NCBI GenBank assembly: GCA_028289345.1
Contig: JANQQL010000026.1
Location: 37,291-101,290 of the forward strand
From: Planctomycetota bacterium
GTDB lineage: Bacteria > Planctomycetota > B15-G4 > SIAN01
Direction of reading: 5' to 3'
DNA: 64,000 nt
The position numbers and the translations under genes are program-made. This document shows, piece after piece, positions 1 through 8,515 of this stretch. The notes below the pieces were generated by a model. The model ran no database searches. It was not told the origin of the DNA and saw nothing but the letters and a program-made list of their open reading frames with translations. Within the stretch, counting starts at the first letter, position 1, and every line of letters begins with the position of its first letter.

Positions 1-1
1 A

Positions 2-1660
2 GGACATCTTCTCGAGGACGGTGTCCTCGAAAGTGATAAGGCCATCCGCAACCTCTTTCGCGACAGCCTGCGACCAATGCTCGCTCTGAACGACACGGAG
101 TTTCTCTCCTGCCTCGAGAGAGTTCGTGGCGAGAACACCCGCGCCTGGCTTGAGACCTATCTCGCTGAACAGATCAAGACGATGGCTCCCGCGGAATCGC
201 TTGGCGCAGGACAGCTCCTTTGGGCTTGGAAATGGCCCGAAACCCCAAGCGAGGTCATCGTCTCCGCATTGCGCACACTCACCGAGAAAGTGCCGGGAAT
301 TCAGCTGCGGTGGGCAATTCTCCATAACGCGCCATGGCATGGACCGCTCATTCGCGACGCATTGAGACGCAACCTTGAGCAGATCCCATCGAGGGACCTC
401 GTCAAGACCACTATTGAACTGGGGATGCAAGGGTTCGATGGCGACGAGCAGCAACTCATGAAGTGGCTGCGGGAGATCCAACGCAGAGGTGGATTCGACT
501 ACGACATCGACAACTTCCAATTCAAAGAAATGGGCCTCAGCATCAAGGGACTCTGCCAGCCAGAGATTTCGGAAGATCAACGAGAGCTATCTAGTCGACT
601 GAATCCCGAGAAACTTTCCGGAATCTTTCGCGAGCTGGGACTTTCCCTAAGCTACGCGGTCGCGCCCGACCGAGGGACCTTCATCAAGCTGCTCAAATTA
701 CCAAGAAGTAGACTCAGGGTTGTCGGTCGCAAACTGCTGTTGCCTTGGCAGAGCTTGGACAGCGCACTGCTCCATGCGTCCTCGATCTCCGACCTCGAAT
801 TCGAGAAGGAGATCTCCGCTGGTTACTGCGGGGGCATCAGAATCACAACCTACCCTATCGGATCCTGGCGTGGCAGAGAGTCAGTGATCCCCGACAGAGC
901 TTTTGAGAAGTACCCAACGGAAAGCGTGTGGGCTTCTGGCTTGGCAGCAAAAACGGACCAGATGCGAAGACAGGTAGCAAAGGCAGTTTCCAAGGGTCCA
1001 TCTTTCATCAACGAACTTACCCTTGATTCCATCGGCGAGCACATTGCCGCGAAGGATGACTCTGCTTGTCAAGTACGAGCTGCATTCGTGGCCGAAGCAG
1101 AAAACTGGAAAGAACAAAACCTCATGAGCTTTGCAGGCTCTCGATGGCCATGGTCATTCATCGTTCGCTTACCGGCCGAAAGGTCTCTTCTCCCCGGAGT
1201 CGCCGCTTGCATAGTGGGACGGCATGCACTTTACCCGGATCGGGGTGAGCAATACGACTGGAGCGCTAATGTCCTAGTTGATGACTCAGAAAAGCTTCGC
1301 CAGATAGTTTTCGACCCCGCATCCACTGATCTTGAACGATTGGGCGCGATCATACTGGAGGTTCTTTACAATCGAATTCCCGAGTCCACTCTAATTGAGA
1401 ATCGCCAGTTCCTCCTAAGGGCTTCAAATGGTTGGCCCTTCATGATGTTGCTGGTGTGGGCCGCGGCAGAGCTTGTCCAGGCTCACAGCGATCCTAGAGT
1501 TCGCGACTTGATCAACGCCTCGATTCAAACCAACCCAATCGCAAGCGCTCGCCACGATTACTGGCACAGATTACTAAGACGCTGGCGCGAGCGGCCACAC
1601 GCCCCATTGACGAAAGCGAAAGTGATCGAAGCTTGGCTCGAAGCCGACCTAGAAGTGTGA
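2..1660 (+). CDS. Unrecognised protein, 5' end outside the window
   Basis: The reading frame is open from base 2, and the 25 codons before the first ATG (base 77) read as ordinary protein, so the gene very probably starts upstream and only its last ~550 codons are here. I do not recognise the family. The visible part is soluble-looking, rich in Leu, Arg, Glu and Trp, with no signal peptide, membrane segment or nucleotide-binding motif. Many short helical stretches suggest a helical-repeat or STAND-type C-terminal region, but this is a guess. Third codon positions look more mixed, with more A and T, than in the housekeeping genes that follow, which may indicate acquired DNA. It converges on the response-regulator gene ending at 2016. 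Confidence 0.75.
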   Translation, partial: GHLLEDGVLESDKAIRNLFRDSLRPMLALNDTEFLSCLERVRGENTRAWLETYLAEQIKTMAPAESLGAGQLLWAWKWPETPSEVIVSALRTLTEKVPGIQLRWAILHNAPWHGPLIRDALRRNLEQIPSRDLVKTTIELGMQGFDGDEQQLMKWLREIQRRGGFDYDIDNFQFKEMGLSIKGLCQPEISEDQRELSSRLNPEKLSGIFRELGLSLSYAVAPDRGTFIKLLKLPRSRLRVVGRKLLLPWQSLDSALLHASSISDLEFEKEISAGYCGGIRITTYPIGSWRGRESVIPDRAFEKYPTESVWASGLAAKTDQMRRQVAKAVSKGPSFINELTLDSIGEHIAAKDDSACQVRAAFVAEAENWKEQNLMSFAGSRWPWSFIVRLPAERSLLPGVAACIVGRHALYPDRGEQYDWSANVLVDDSEKLRQIVFDPASTDLERLGAIILEVLYNRIPESTLIENRQFLLRASNGWPFMMLLVWAAAELVQAHSDPRVRDLINASIQTNPIASARHDYWHRLLRRWRERPHAPLTKAKVIEAWLEADLEV

Positions 1661-2015
1661 AAACCGAGAGTTTGGTTCGTAAACGAGAAAGGGTAAGCCG
1701 GAAGAACATTGAGTGGAAAGCCCGTCCATCGCCTGTCCGCGACGGGAGGAGGCATTTACGCTTTCGCGTAAGCCAGCCAACAAAAGTCGCCACCCCGGTC
1801 CGCGCGTCCCCGAACTCGCCCATCAGAGATCGTGGGAGCCAAAGGGGTTGCCATGTTGCGGAGAGGACATGCCGGAGGGCCCCGACCGACAAGCGAACGT
1901 CCAAGCAAAGCGAAGTGGGCCCGGAGGGATCAGCGAAGCTCCCCCGCACACTCACGAAAAAGAGCGAAGCGAGTCCTCGGAGCGCATGGCAACCCCTTTG
2001 GCGACCAGCTCCCCC
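1661..2015. other. 355-bp intergenic region between convergent genes
   Basis: No convincing gene is present. The region holds a small hairpin at 1751-1774 (TTACGC, four-base loop, GCGTAA, extended by GGC/GCC) and the long imperfect hairpin listed separately at 1834-2013. Read on the minus strand, the loop of the small hairpin is GAAA, a GNRA tetraloop. The motif TTCGCT recurs several times on the minus strand. Termination for both flanking genes could lie here, but no stem followed by a T-run stands out. Confidence 0.6.
1834..2013. other. Long imperfect hairpin, candidate structured RNA or palindromic element
   Basis: A perfect 18-bp inverted repeat pairs 1838-1855 with 1985-2002 (core GCCAAAGGGGTTGCC). 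It is extended outward by GGGA (1834-1837) with TCCC (2010-2013), across a small bulge. Nested inside are GAGGAC (1863-1868) with GTCCTC (1973-1978), and GGGCCC (1877-1882) with GGGCCC (1917-1922). The result is a roughly 180-nt rod with internal loops, abutting the 3' end of the response-regulator gene. The shape is similar to 6S-type RNAs, but no conserved 6S sequence is recognised. It could also be a long 3'-UTR hairpin or a palindromic mobile element. Confidence 0.35.
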
Positions 2016-2996
2016 CTAAGCCTTCTCGGTTTGCGCCTGACTCGGAGAAACCGGCACCGTTCCGCGACGTCGCGCCACCGCCAAATCACTCTCGGCCAAG
2101 TGCAGCAGATCATCCGCAGACATTTTGTCGGCGCCGCGGATCGTGGCGAGGCCCAGGCTGATCACCAACTCGACGTCTTCGTCATCGAGATTCAGACGTC
2201 GTTCGGTCAGGCTTTCGTAGATGCGACAGGCTGCCACCGAGCCACCTTCGCGAGGTGTGTTTGGCATGAGTAGGAGGAATCGCGCCGGGTGCACGCGGGC
2301 GGCCACGTCCACATCGCGAGATTCACACAGGAAGACCCCCGCCACTTCCAGCAGCGCTTCGTCACCGGCGCGCCGGCCATGGGCGCTCAGAATCTGGTCG
2401 AAGTTGTCGATCTCGGCAATCAACAAGCTCAAGTCGTCCATGGAACGCGCGGCCCGACGGCATTCCTCATCGGTCTTCAAACGAATGTACTCTTCGTTCA
2501 TCAAACCGGTCAGAGGATCGGCCAGTTTCGAGATCAAGCCGGGAGCACTTTCCTTCTGCCCCAGCAACTCCTTCATCAGATTGGGCGGTTCCTCGCCTTC
2601 GGAAACTTGCAGAGGATCCACGGCGGGCCAGGACACCTCGAGCAGCTCTCGCACTTCGTCGGAGTCGAGGGGCTCCACGACCGTCCGCTTCGCACCCACA
2701 TGTCGGGCTCGGGCGCGCACGTACGGATCGTCAACGTCGCTCATCAACACCACGGGCGGTGGGCCTTGATCGCCGGCCCCCTCGCTCAGGTTTCGACAAA
2801 CCTCGAAGCCGCTCATGCCCGGCAACAGCGTGGAGACGAAGGCCAAGTGAGGCTGGCATTCCTTGGCCAGGTGGACGGCCTGCGGCCCCTCTCGCGCGAG
2901 AAAGACTTCGGCTCCCTCACTCCGGAACAGCTCGCTCAACCGGTCGAGTTGCTCCGCATCGAAATGAGCCAACAACACGCGCATGTCCGAACTCAT
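2016..2996 (-). CDS. Response regulator with degenerate receiver and degenerate GGDEF domain
   Basis: The 326-residue protein has a receiver-like domain (about 5-125) joined to a diguanylate-cyclase-like domain (about 155-315) containing the typical entry motif DPLTGLMNEEY. Both active sites are altered. In the receiver, the acidic pair is A10-H11, the phospho-acceptor Asp is S55 (in VSTLLPGMSG) and the conserved Lys is E108. In the cyclase domain the GGDEF signature is HPARF (236-240). By family knowledge, neither phosphorylation nor c-di-GMP synthesis is expected, so a binding or scaffolding role is inferred. There is no transmembrane segment. It diverges from the SGNH gene at 3143, with 146 bp between them. 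M5 is an alternative start. Confidence 0.85.
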   Translation of the reverse strand: MSSDMRVLLAHFDAEQLDRLSELFRSEGAEVFLAREGPQAVHLAKECQPHLAFVSTLLPGMSGFEVCRNLSEGAGDQGPPPVVLMSDVDDPYVRARARHVGAKRTVVEPLDSDEVRELLEVSWPAVDPLQVSEGEEPPNLMKELLGQKESAPGLISKLADPLTGLMNEEYIRLKTDEECRRAARSMDDLSLLIAEIDNFDQILSAHGRRAGDEALLEVAGVFLCESRDVDVAARVHPARFLLLMPNTPREGGSVAACRIYESLTERRLNLDDEDVELVISLGLATIRGADKMSADDLLHLAESDLAVARRRGTVPVSPSQAQTEKA

Positions 2997-3142
2997 TGCA
3001 TTCGTCTCCCTGGGAGAGCGAACTCTCCAGGACGTCCCATGGGTTGGAAATCTGGTACCTCCGGGATATCGGCCGGACAGAACGAAATTCTTAGAAAAAA
3101 ATTCGTGCGCGACGCAGAGCAGCCGAAAAGATCCCTCAAACC

Positions 3143-4624
3143 ATGACTGCCTCGTCCCCCTCGACTCCAGATCCCCCCAAGCGCGCCGCCCGACTCCTCG
3201 GATTCGGGTTCATCGCGGCTGTCTGGCTCGTCGCGCTGTTCCTGGCGGTCACCCTGAGGTCCCGGCTGGACCCCAACGCGGAGATCGAGCGCGACGAGAG
3301 TGCCTTCCGGCTCTACTTGCTCGGCGGCTCGACCGCCGAGGGCGTGCCCTACGAACCACCCCCGGGGCGCACCGAGCCGCGCTGCGACTTCGGGGTGGTC
3401 GCCTCCTTGGCTTGCCACGGGACCCTGGCAGGTCGCCCTCTGCAGGTGATCAACCTCGCGAGATCCGGCCAGGATTCCCAGTACGTTTGGGAGCGCGCCC
3501 AAGAAATCATCAGCGGCGAATCAGATCCTCGCTGGTCCGCGGTCTTGATCTACTGCGGCAACAACGAGTACTTGAAACACAGTCCCGCCGACGTCAATCG
3601 GATGGTGGAGACGCGGAGTCTGTGCGACCCTCCCTTGCTCTCACCCGCGGAACACGAGCAGGTACTGCGGGCCTACGAGAACAACCTTCGGCGAACCTCG
3701 GACCATCTCCGCGACGCGGGGATCTCCGTGATTCTTTCGACCGTGTCCGTGAATCTCGGAGGAAGTCACCCCAATCGTTCCGTGCTGCAAGATCCGTCCA
3801 ACGCAGAGTTCGTCGCACAGCGTCTCGAACAAGCGGAACACGCCGTGCGTGATGGCCGCATCGCAGACGCAGAACTGGAGATGGAGCAACTGCTTTCGAG
3901 AGAACCACGATTCGCCTGGGCGTGGAAGCGTCGCGGCGACCTGTTCCGACAGCAAGGTGAGTTCGATGGGGCTCTTGATGCTTATCGCCGAGGGCTGGAC
4001 CACGACGGAGAGCCGATCAACGTCCAGCAATCCCAGAATACGTGGATCCGGAAGTTCACGGCAGAACGCGACATTCCGCTGTTGGATGCAGAAGCGAGGA
4101 TGATGGAGGCCGCTGCCCAGGGGATCCCGGGAGACGAGCTGTTCTGGGACAACTGCCATCCACGACTCGAGGGGCAACTCGTGATCGGCCTCGAGCTGGC
4201 ACGACAACTCGGAGAACTCACCGACGACCGACGACCGTTGCGGGCACTGAGCATTCGGATCCTCGAGGAGGAGCTCGGGCTCGACCGGGACTTCCTGGCG
4301 GCAGTGTCTCACCAACGCGGCCGCTACCTGGCCCTTCTGTCGACTCTGACCTGGAATCCCGAGTCCCGCTGGCAGCTGTCCCAGTCGTATCTCGACGCCG
4401 CCCTGGAGTGGCGCCCGCACGATCCGGATTTCCTGTGCTCTCGGGCGATTCTGGAGCTTTGCCGCGGAGATTTTCGTGCCAGCAAAGTTTTCTGGGCCCG
4501 AGCCTACGAACAGGACCCTGACATCGCCCGTGAGCGCCTGGCAGAAGGGCGTCTGGGCGACTATCTGGAGCTGCACGGGGTCAAGCGCAAGGCCCTGCTG
4601 GGACTGGCCCCCCTGCCGGACTGA
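3143..4624 (+). CDS. Membrane-anchored SGNH-hydrolase-like protein with TPR-like region
   Basis: The 493-residue protein has one membrane anchor near the N terminus (about 17-38) and then an SGNH-type fold. Block I is LLGGSTAEG with the candidate nucleophile S63, block III is GNNE (139-142), and the Asp/His pair is DNCH (D336, H339) followed by PRLEGQ. Helical TPR-like segments lie between blocks III and V (about 225-280) and at the C terminus (about 400-480). Such proteins usually remove or add O-acyl groups on glycans, but the substrate cannot be read here. The nearest downstream gene, an arylsulfotransferase-like lipoprotein, begins 127 bp later on the same strand. A second SGNH protein lies at 62159-63229. 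Confidence 0.8.
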   Translation: MTASSPSTPDPPKRAARLLGFGFIAAVWLVALFLAVTLRSRLDPNAEIERDESAFRLYLLGGSTAEGVPYEPPPGRTEPRCDFGVVASLACHGTLAGRPLQVINLARSGQDSQYVWERAQEIISGESDPRWSAVLIYCGNNEYLKHSPADVNRMVETRSLCDPPLLSPAEHEQVLRAYENNLRRTSDHLRDAGISVILSTVSVNLGGSHPNRSVLQDPSNAEFVAQRLEQAEHAVRDGRIADAELEMEQLLSREPRFAWAWKRRGDLFRQQGEFDGALDAYRRGLDHDGEPINVQQSQNTWIRKFTAERDIPLLDAEARMMEAAAQGIPGDELFWDNCHPRLEGQLVIGLELARQLGELTDDRRPLRALSIRILEEELGLDRDFLAAVSHQRGRYLALLSTLTWNPESRWQLSQSYLDAALEWRPHDPDFLCSRAILELCRGDFRASKVFWARAYEQDPDIARERLAEGRLGDYLELHGVKRKALLGLAPLPD

Positions 4625-4751
4625 TCGGTAGACTTCTCCCAACTGGGCAAGGTCGAGGAACCGCGGCCGAGGGCGAGGCTAATGGAAGTTCTTGTGGATG
4701 CGGATCACGGCGTCCCCCCTGGTGCTCGCCCCCGTTAGAGACGAAATCCCC

Positions 4752-6389
4752 ATGTCCCGAGCTTTCTCTCCTGTGACAACTTCGTTGGGCGCGATTTGCC
4801 TGCTCGTTTCCTGTGGTGGGGGCGGTGGCGGAGGAGGATCCGGCACGGCCACTCCTCAAGCGTTGAACATCGTCGAAGAGCCGATCGTCACCACCAGCGA
4901 CAATCCCACGGCGCCGCTCGTGGCCAACCTTTCCGTGAAAACCGAAGAGCCCTCGCGGGTCACTCTGAGTGTTGAGGAACCTGGGCAAACTTGGACATTG
5001 GATTCCGGCTCCGGGTTTAGCCTCGAACATCAAGTTCCGCTGCTGGGATTGAAACCCGGGAAGCGCCACCGCATCAACATCACTCTGGAGGGGAACAACG
5101 GAGCGCCCGACGTCACTCGCACGGTGCTGTACGACGCGCCGGGTCTGCCCGATGGCTTTCCGCCGATTCAAGTACTCACCGCGGATGCGGACCAATCGGA
5201 ACCGGGACTGGTTCTGCTCTCAGCGCAGGGCACGGACACGGGCTCCGGCCTCGGCAACCGCGACTACGTGGTGATGTTGGACAAGCTCGGGGAAGTCGTT
5301 TGGTACTACCACGACCCGAACTTCTTCCCGAGCCTCGCGTTTCCGAGTGAGAACACCACCCTGTTCTTGAGCGACGGGATCGTCACTCGGGAAGTGGACT
5401 TGCTTGGCAACGTGTTGACGTCCTGGGCGGCGGATCGTCACTTCCCGGTAAGCGCACCGGGAGCGGTGCGAGTGGACCTGGACAGCTTCCACCATGAGTT
5501 TCGGGAGCTTCGAGACGACCCGGATGCGGACCTCCTCACCCTGTCGTCGGAAGTCCGCGCCTACCCCGACTACCCGATCGACGAAGTCGACACGAACTTG
5601 ACTCGCGACCGAGGATTTGTGGTCGGGGACATCATCGCAGAGATCACCAGAGACGGCCGAGTGGTGCGCCAGCGCAGCATTCTCGACATTCTGGACCCTT
5701 ATCGAGTGATCTACGAATCTCTCGTGGGGTTCTGGAACGGCGTCTATTCCCTCACCACTCACGACTGGAGTCACGGCAACTCGGTGATGATCGACCCCTC
5801 GGACAACGCGTACGTCATGTCGCTTCGCAATCAAAGCGCCGTGATTAAGGTCGACCGGGAAACCGGAGAGCTGGTCTGGATTCTGGGCGATCACCGGCGC
5901 TGGGGCCCGCAGCACCAACCGTACTTGCTGACGCCGATGGGTGCAGACTTCGAATGGCAGTTTTACCAGCACGCCACTTCGGTGCTTGCCGACGGGTCCA
6001 TTGTGATGTTCGACAACGGCAACTATCGGGGAGCGATCCCTCCCATGGCTCCACCGCCGGAAGAAGAGTGGACCAGCCGCATCGTCGCCTACAAGGTCGA
6101 TCGACAAGCCATGACAGTCGAAGAAGCCTGGGATTTCGAGGACACAACCGACCCATTCTTCTGCGCCACGCTTGGCGACGTGGAGTACCAACCCGCCACC
6201 GGGAACTTGATGATCTGCAACGGGGCGATGCTGAATGCATTCGGGACCCGCTCTGCCTGCCTGTTCGAGGTGGATCCGGCCACCGGGGATAAGGTTCTCG
6301 AGGTCCTGATCGAGGCACCTCAAGGCGAAGACAGCTGGACGGTCTACCGCGCACGCACCTTCTCACTCGTTCCCTGGGTGACGCCTTAA
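4752..6389 (+). CDS. Arylsulfotransferase (ASST)-family lipoprotein
   Basis: The start is placed at 4752 because the product then opens with a lipoprotein signal peptide (MSRAFSPVTTSLGAICLLVSC) with a lipobox Cys at residue 21, followed by a run of eight Gly. An in-frame ATG at 4692 would add 20 unlikely residues. An N-terminal beta-sandwich of about 100 residues precedes an ASST-like propeller with HDWSHGNSV, NQSAVIKVDRETGELVW and LGDH, which are features of the arylsulfotransferase superfamily. In that family a His accepts the sulfate. Known members act on aryl sulfates in the periplasm, but many bacterial homologues are uncharacterised, so the activity here is inferred. The product is probably anchored in the outer membrane. 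Confidence 0.82.
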   Translation: MSRAFSPVTTSLGAICLLVSCGGGGGGGGSGTATPQALNIVEEPIVTTSDNPTAPLVANLSVKTEEPSRVTLSVEEPGQTWTLDSGSGFSLEHQVPLLGLKPGKRHRINITLEGNNGAPDVTRTVLYDAPGLPDGFPPIQVLTADADQSEPGLVLLSAQGTDTGSGLGNRDYVVMLDKLGEVVWYYHDPNFFPSLAFPSENTTLFLSDGIVTREVDLLGNVLTSWAADRHFPVSAPGAVRVDLDSFHHEFRELRDDPDADLLTLSSEVRAYPDYPIDEVDTNLTRDRGFVVGDIIAEITRDGRVVRQRSILDILDPYRVIYESLVGFWNGVYSLTTHDWSHGNSVMIDPSDNAYVMSLRNQSAVIKVDRETGELVWILGDHRRWGPQHQPYLLTPMGADFEWQFYQHATSVLADGSIVMFDNGNYRGAIPPMAPPPEEEWTSRIVAYKVDRQAMTVEEAWDFEDTTDPFFCATLGDVEYQPATGNLMICNGAMLNAFGTRSACLFEVDPATGDKVLEVLIEAPQGEDSWTVYRARTFSLVPWVTP

Positions 6390-6621
6390 CGGCTCAGGAT
6401 TCCTGATGGCCGTGGCGAAGGGGATCCAAGTCGCCTTCCGGCGAGGCTTCGCGGCGGCATTCAGCGCCAACGTGTCTGATCGCTGAAGAGGACTCGAAAG
6501 AGCGGTTCAGAAACGGCGAATCCTAGCTCGCGGATGCAAGCACTAGGTTCCCACCCCGCGAGCAGAGCAAACACGTCTTCGGATCATCGAGTGCTCACGA
6601 CGCGTGAGAGATGCGTCGGTG

Positions 6622-7374
6622 TCAGCCTTCGATTTCGCCCATGAGTTCTTGGCTCATCTCGAAGTTGGCGTAGATGTTTTGAACGTCTTCGCTGTTGTCC
6701 AAATCATCCAGTGCTTCGAGGATTTGCCGCCCCACCTTGACATCGGTCACCTCCACCGTGTTCTTCGGGATGTAGGTGATTTCCGAGCGCTCGGGTTCGA
6801 CGTTTTGCTTCTGCAATTCTTCGCGAACTTGGGCAAACGACTTCGGGTCCGCGACGATGGCGAAATGCTCGCCGACTTGCGTGACGTCCTCCGCCCCGAC
6901 TTCCGCCGCAACTTCTAGCAGGTCGTCCTCGCTGGAGCCCTCGGCCGAGACGTAGAACATGGCCTTTTGCTCGAACATCCAAGCGACCGCTCCCCCCACT
7001 CCGAGATTGCCACCTTTCTTCTCGAGGATGCGACGCAACTCGGGGGCGGTTCGATTGCGGTTGTCGGTCAGAGCGTCCATCAAGACAGCAACGCCACCGG
7101 CCAGGTAGCCTTCGTAGAGGACCTGTTCGTAGGACTCGCCTTCGAGCTCGCCTGTGCCCTTCTTGACAGCGCGCTCGATGTTGTCCTTCGGCATGTTGTC
7201 GGCCTTCGCCTTGTCGATGGCGTACTTCAGCCGCAGGTTCATGTCGGGATCGCCACCACCCAGACGGGCAGCCACGATGATGGCCTTCGCGTGCTTGGAA
7301 AAGATCTTGCCGCGCTTGGCGTCGTTGGCGCCCTTCTTGTGCTTGATCCCGGCCCAATGAGAATGACCGGCCAC
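6622..7374 (-). CDS. yebC: YebC/PmpR-family protein
   Basis: The product (about 250 residues) begins VAGHSHWAGIKHKKG, the family's signature N terminus. The GTG start at 7374 is preceded by AGGGA, so the longer frame starting at 7422 is rejected. The three-domain YebC fold is complete, with NMPKDNIERA, an RNRTAPELRRILEKKGG stretch and an acidic C terminus. YebC-family proteins were described as transcriptional regulators and have since been linked to relieving ribosome stalling on difficult peptide sequences. The gene starts 10 bp after rpsI, so it is probably the third gene of the rplM-rpsI transcript, which suits a translation role. Confidence 0.95.
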   Translation of the reverse strand: MAGHSHWAGIKHKKGANDAKRGKIFSKHAKAIIVAARLGGGDPDMNLRLKYAIDKAKADNMPKDNIERAVKKGTGELEGESYEQVLYEGYLAGGVAVLMDALTDNRNRTAPELRRILEKKGGNLGVGGAVAWMFEQKAMFYVSAEGSSEDDLLEVAAEVGAEDVTQVGEHFAIVADPKSFAQVREELQKQNVEPERSEITYIPKNTVEVTDVKVGRQILEALDDLDNSEDVQNIYANFEMSQELMGEIEG

Positions 7375-7384
7375 GGATCGTCCC

Positions 7385-7873
7385 TCAGCGCTTGGAGAAC
7401 TGGAAGCGACGGCGAGCACCACGCTGGCCGTACTTTTTGCGCTCTTTCATCCGGCTGTCACGTGTCAACAACCCGCCGTCACGCAGGGCCGTTTCCAAGG
7501 ACTCGTCCATCGCACACAGGGCGCGAGCCAACCCCATCTTGATCGCTCCGGACTGACCGGAGGTGCCTCCACCATGGGTGCGCACGAAGATGTCGACTTT
7601 CTTCACAGTTTCCGTGGCGCTCAGCGGAGCCGAAACCTGATTCTGGTCTTGGCTGTTGGGGAAGTAGTCCTTGAAGTCCTTGTCGTTGACGGTGATCTGC
7701 CCTTCGCCTTCGCGAATGCGGACACGGGCGACCGACGACTTGCGCCGACCCGTCCCCCACCAGAAACCGTTCATCTTCTGGGTCTTTCGAGAGGGAGCAG
7801 TGGTCTCCTCCGCCACGGCGTCTTCGGCGGGGGTCGCGTCTTCCATCTCTTCTTGAATGGGCTCTTCCGACAT
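7385..7873 (-). CDS. rpsI: 30S ribosomal protein S9
   Basis: The S9 core is complete, from GTGRRKSSVARVRI to the invariant basic tail GARRRFQFSKR that reaches the decoding site. There is an acidic, Glu/Ala/Thr-rich N-terminal extension of about 30 residues (MSEEPIQEEMEDATPAED) not found in short S9 proteins, giving 162 residues against the usual ~130. An AGGAG-type site lies about 10 bp before the ATG. It follows rplM by 42 bp, the universal L13-S9 pairing. S9 is essential in the small subunit. Confidence 0.97.
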   Translation of the reverse strand: MSEEPIQEEMEDATPAEDAVAEETTAPSRKTQKMNGFWWGTGRRKSSVARVRIREGEGQITVNDKDFKDYFPNSQDQNQVSAPLSATETVKKVDIFVRTHGGGTSGQSGAIKMGLARALCAMDESLETALRDGGLLTRDSRMKERKKYGQRGARRRFQFSKR

Positions 7874-7915
7874 GGGATCCGTCTCCTCGGGGGAACGAGA
7901 GGCCGAAGCCTCGAC

Positions 7916-8353
7916 TCACACGGTCCGCCAGTCCAGGGGCTGGGGATTCTGGGCTTCGTGAGGGTGGTTCTCCCCCGCGTAGATCTTGAGTTTGGTCAGC
8001 ATCTGCCGGCCGAGCTTGGTCTTCGGGAGCATGCGACGAACTGCAAGGCGCACCGCTTCCGCCGGCTTGTCTTCCAACATCTTGCCGAGAGGAATCTCTC
8101 GCAGGCCACCGATGTAACCGGTGTGGTAGCGCAGCATCCGGTCCTCTTTCTTGCGGCCCGTCACCTTGACCTTCTCGGCATTGACAACGACGACGAACTC
8201 GCCGGTGTCCAAGTGCGGCGTGTAGATGGGCCGATGCTTGCCCATGAGGACTCGGGCCACTCGAGCGGCCATTCGGCCGAGCACCTGGTCCCTGGCATCG
8301 ACGAGATGCCAATTGCGCGGAATCTCGTCTACTTTCGGATACGTCGTCTTCAT
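7916..8353 (-). CDS. rplM: 50S ribosomal protein L13
   Basis: The product has 145 residues, typical for L13, with WHLVDARDQVLGRMAARVA near the N terminus and GKHRPIYTPHLDTG and MLRYHTGYIGG downstream. The start at 8353 (MKTTYPKVDEIP) is chosen because the in-frame upstream extension to 8581 is a repeat-derived low-complexity stretch, and GGTGG precedes this ATG. It is the first gene of rplM-rpsI-yebC. A 25-26-nt tandem repeat and a palindrome-bearing promoter lie immediately upstream. By analogy with other L13 operons, feedback control at the leader is plausible. Confidence 0.96.
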   Translation of the reverse strand: MKTTYPKVDEIPRNWHLVDARDQVLGRMAARVARVLMGKHRPIYTPHLDTGEFVVVVNAEKVKVTGRKKEDRMLRYHTGYIGGLREIPLGKMLEDKPAEAVRLAVRRMLPKTKLGRQMLTKLKIYAGENHPHEAQNPQPLDWRTV

Positions 8354-8370
8354 GAACCCACCACTTTCAG

Positions 8371-8447
8371 GCTTGGCCGCTTGAGGAAACCAGCAGGCTT
8401 GGCCGCCTAAGGAGACCAGCGGTCTGGCCACCCAGGGAAACCAGAGG
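8371..8447 (-). repeat. Three tandem 25-26-nt imperfect repeats in the rplM leader
   Basis: Three consecutive copies occupy 8371-8396, 8397-8421 and 8422-8447. On the minus strand each reads roughly GCTGGTYTCC, five variable bases, then GGCCAAGC. They end 18 bp before the rplM start codon and would be transcribed as part of the 5' UTR. The two downstream copies differ at few positions and the most upstream is the most diverged. They could serve as a protein-binding leader or be a slippage product. Confidence 0.6.
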
Positions 8448-8471
8448 AAGTTGGCTGTCTTGGGGAGCCGC

Positions 8472-8515
8472 ATTTCCCGGAAATTCGGGCCAAGGAGTTT
8501 ATGGTTCCCGGGAAC
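8472..8515. promoter_or_regulatory. Two related palindromes, candidate repressor operators
   Basis: GTTCCCGGGAAC (8504-8515) is a perfect 12-bp palindrome lying between the proposed -35 and -10 of the rplM promoter. ATTTCCCGGAAAT (8472-8484) is a palindrome about one central base, with the same TTCC/GGAA arms, and sits just past the expected transcription start. Their centres are about 31.5 bp apart, three helical turns, which would suit cooperative binding by a dimeric regulator. No regulator gene is adjacent. Confidence 0.45.
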
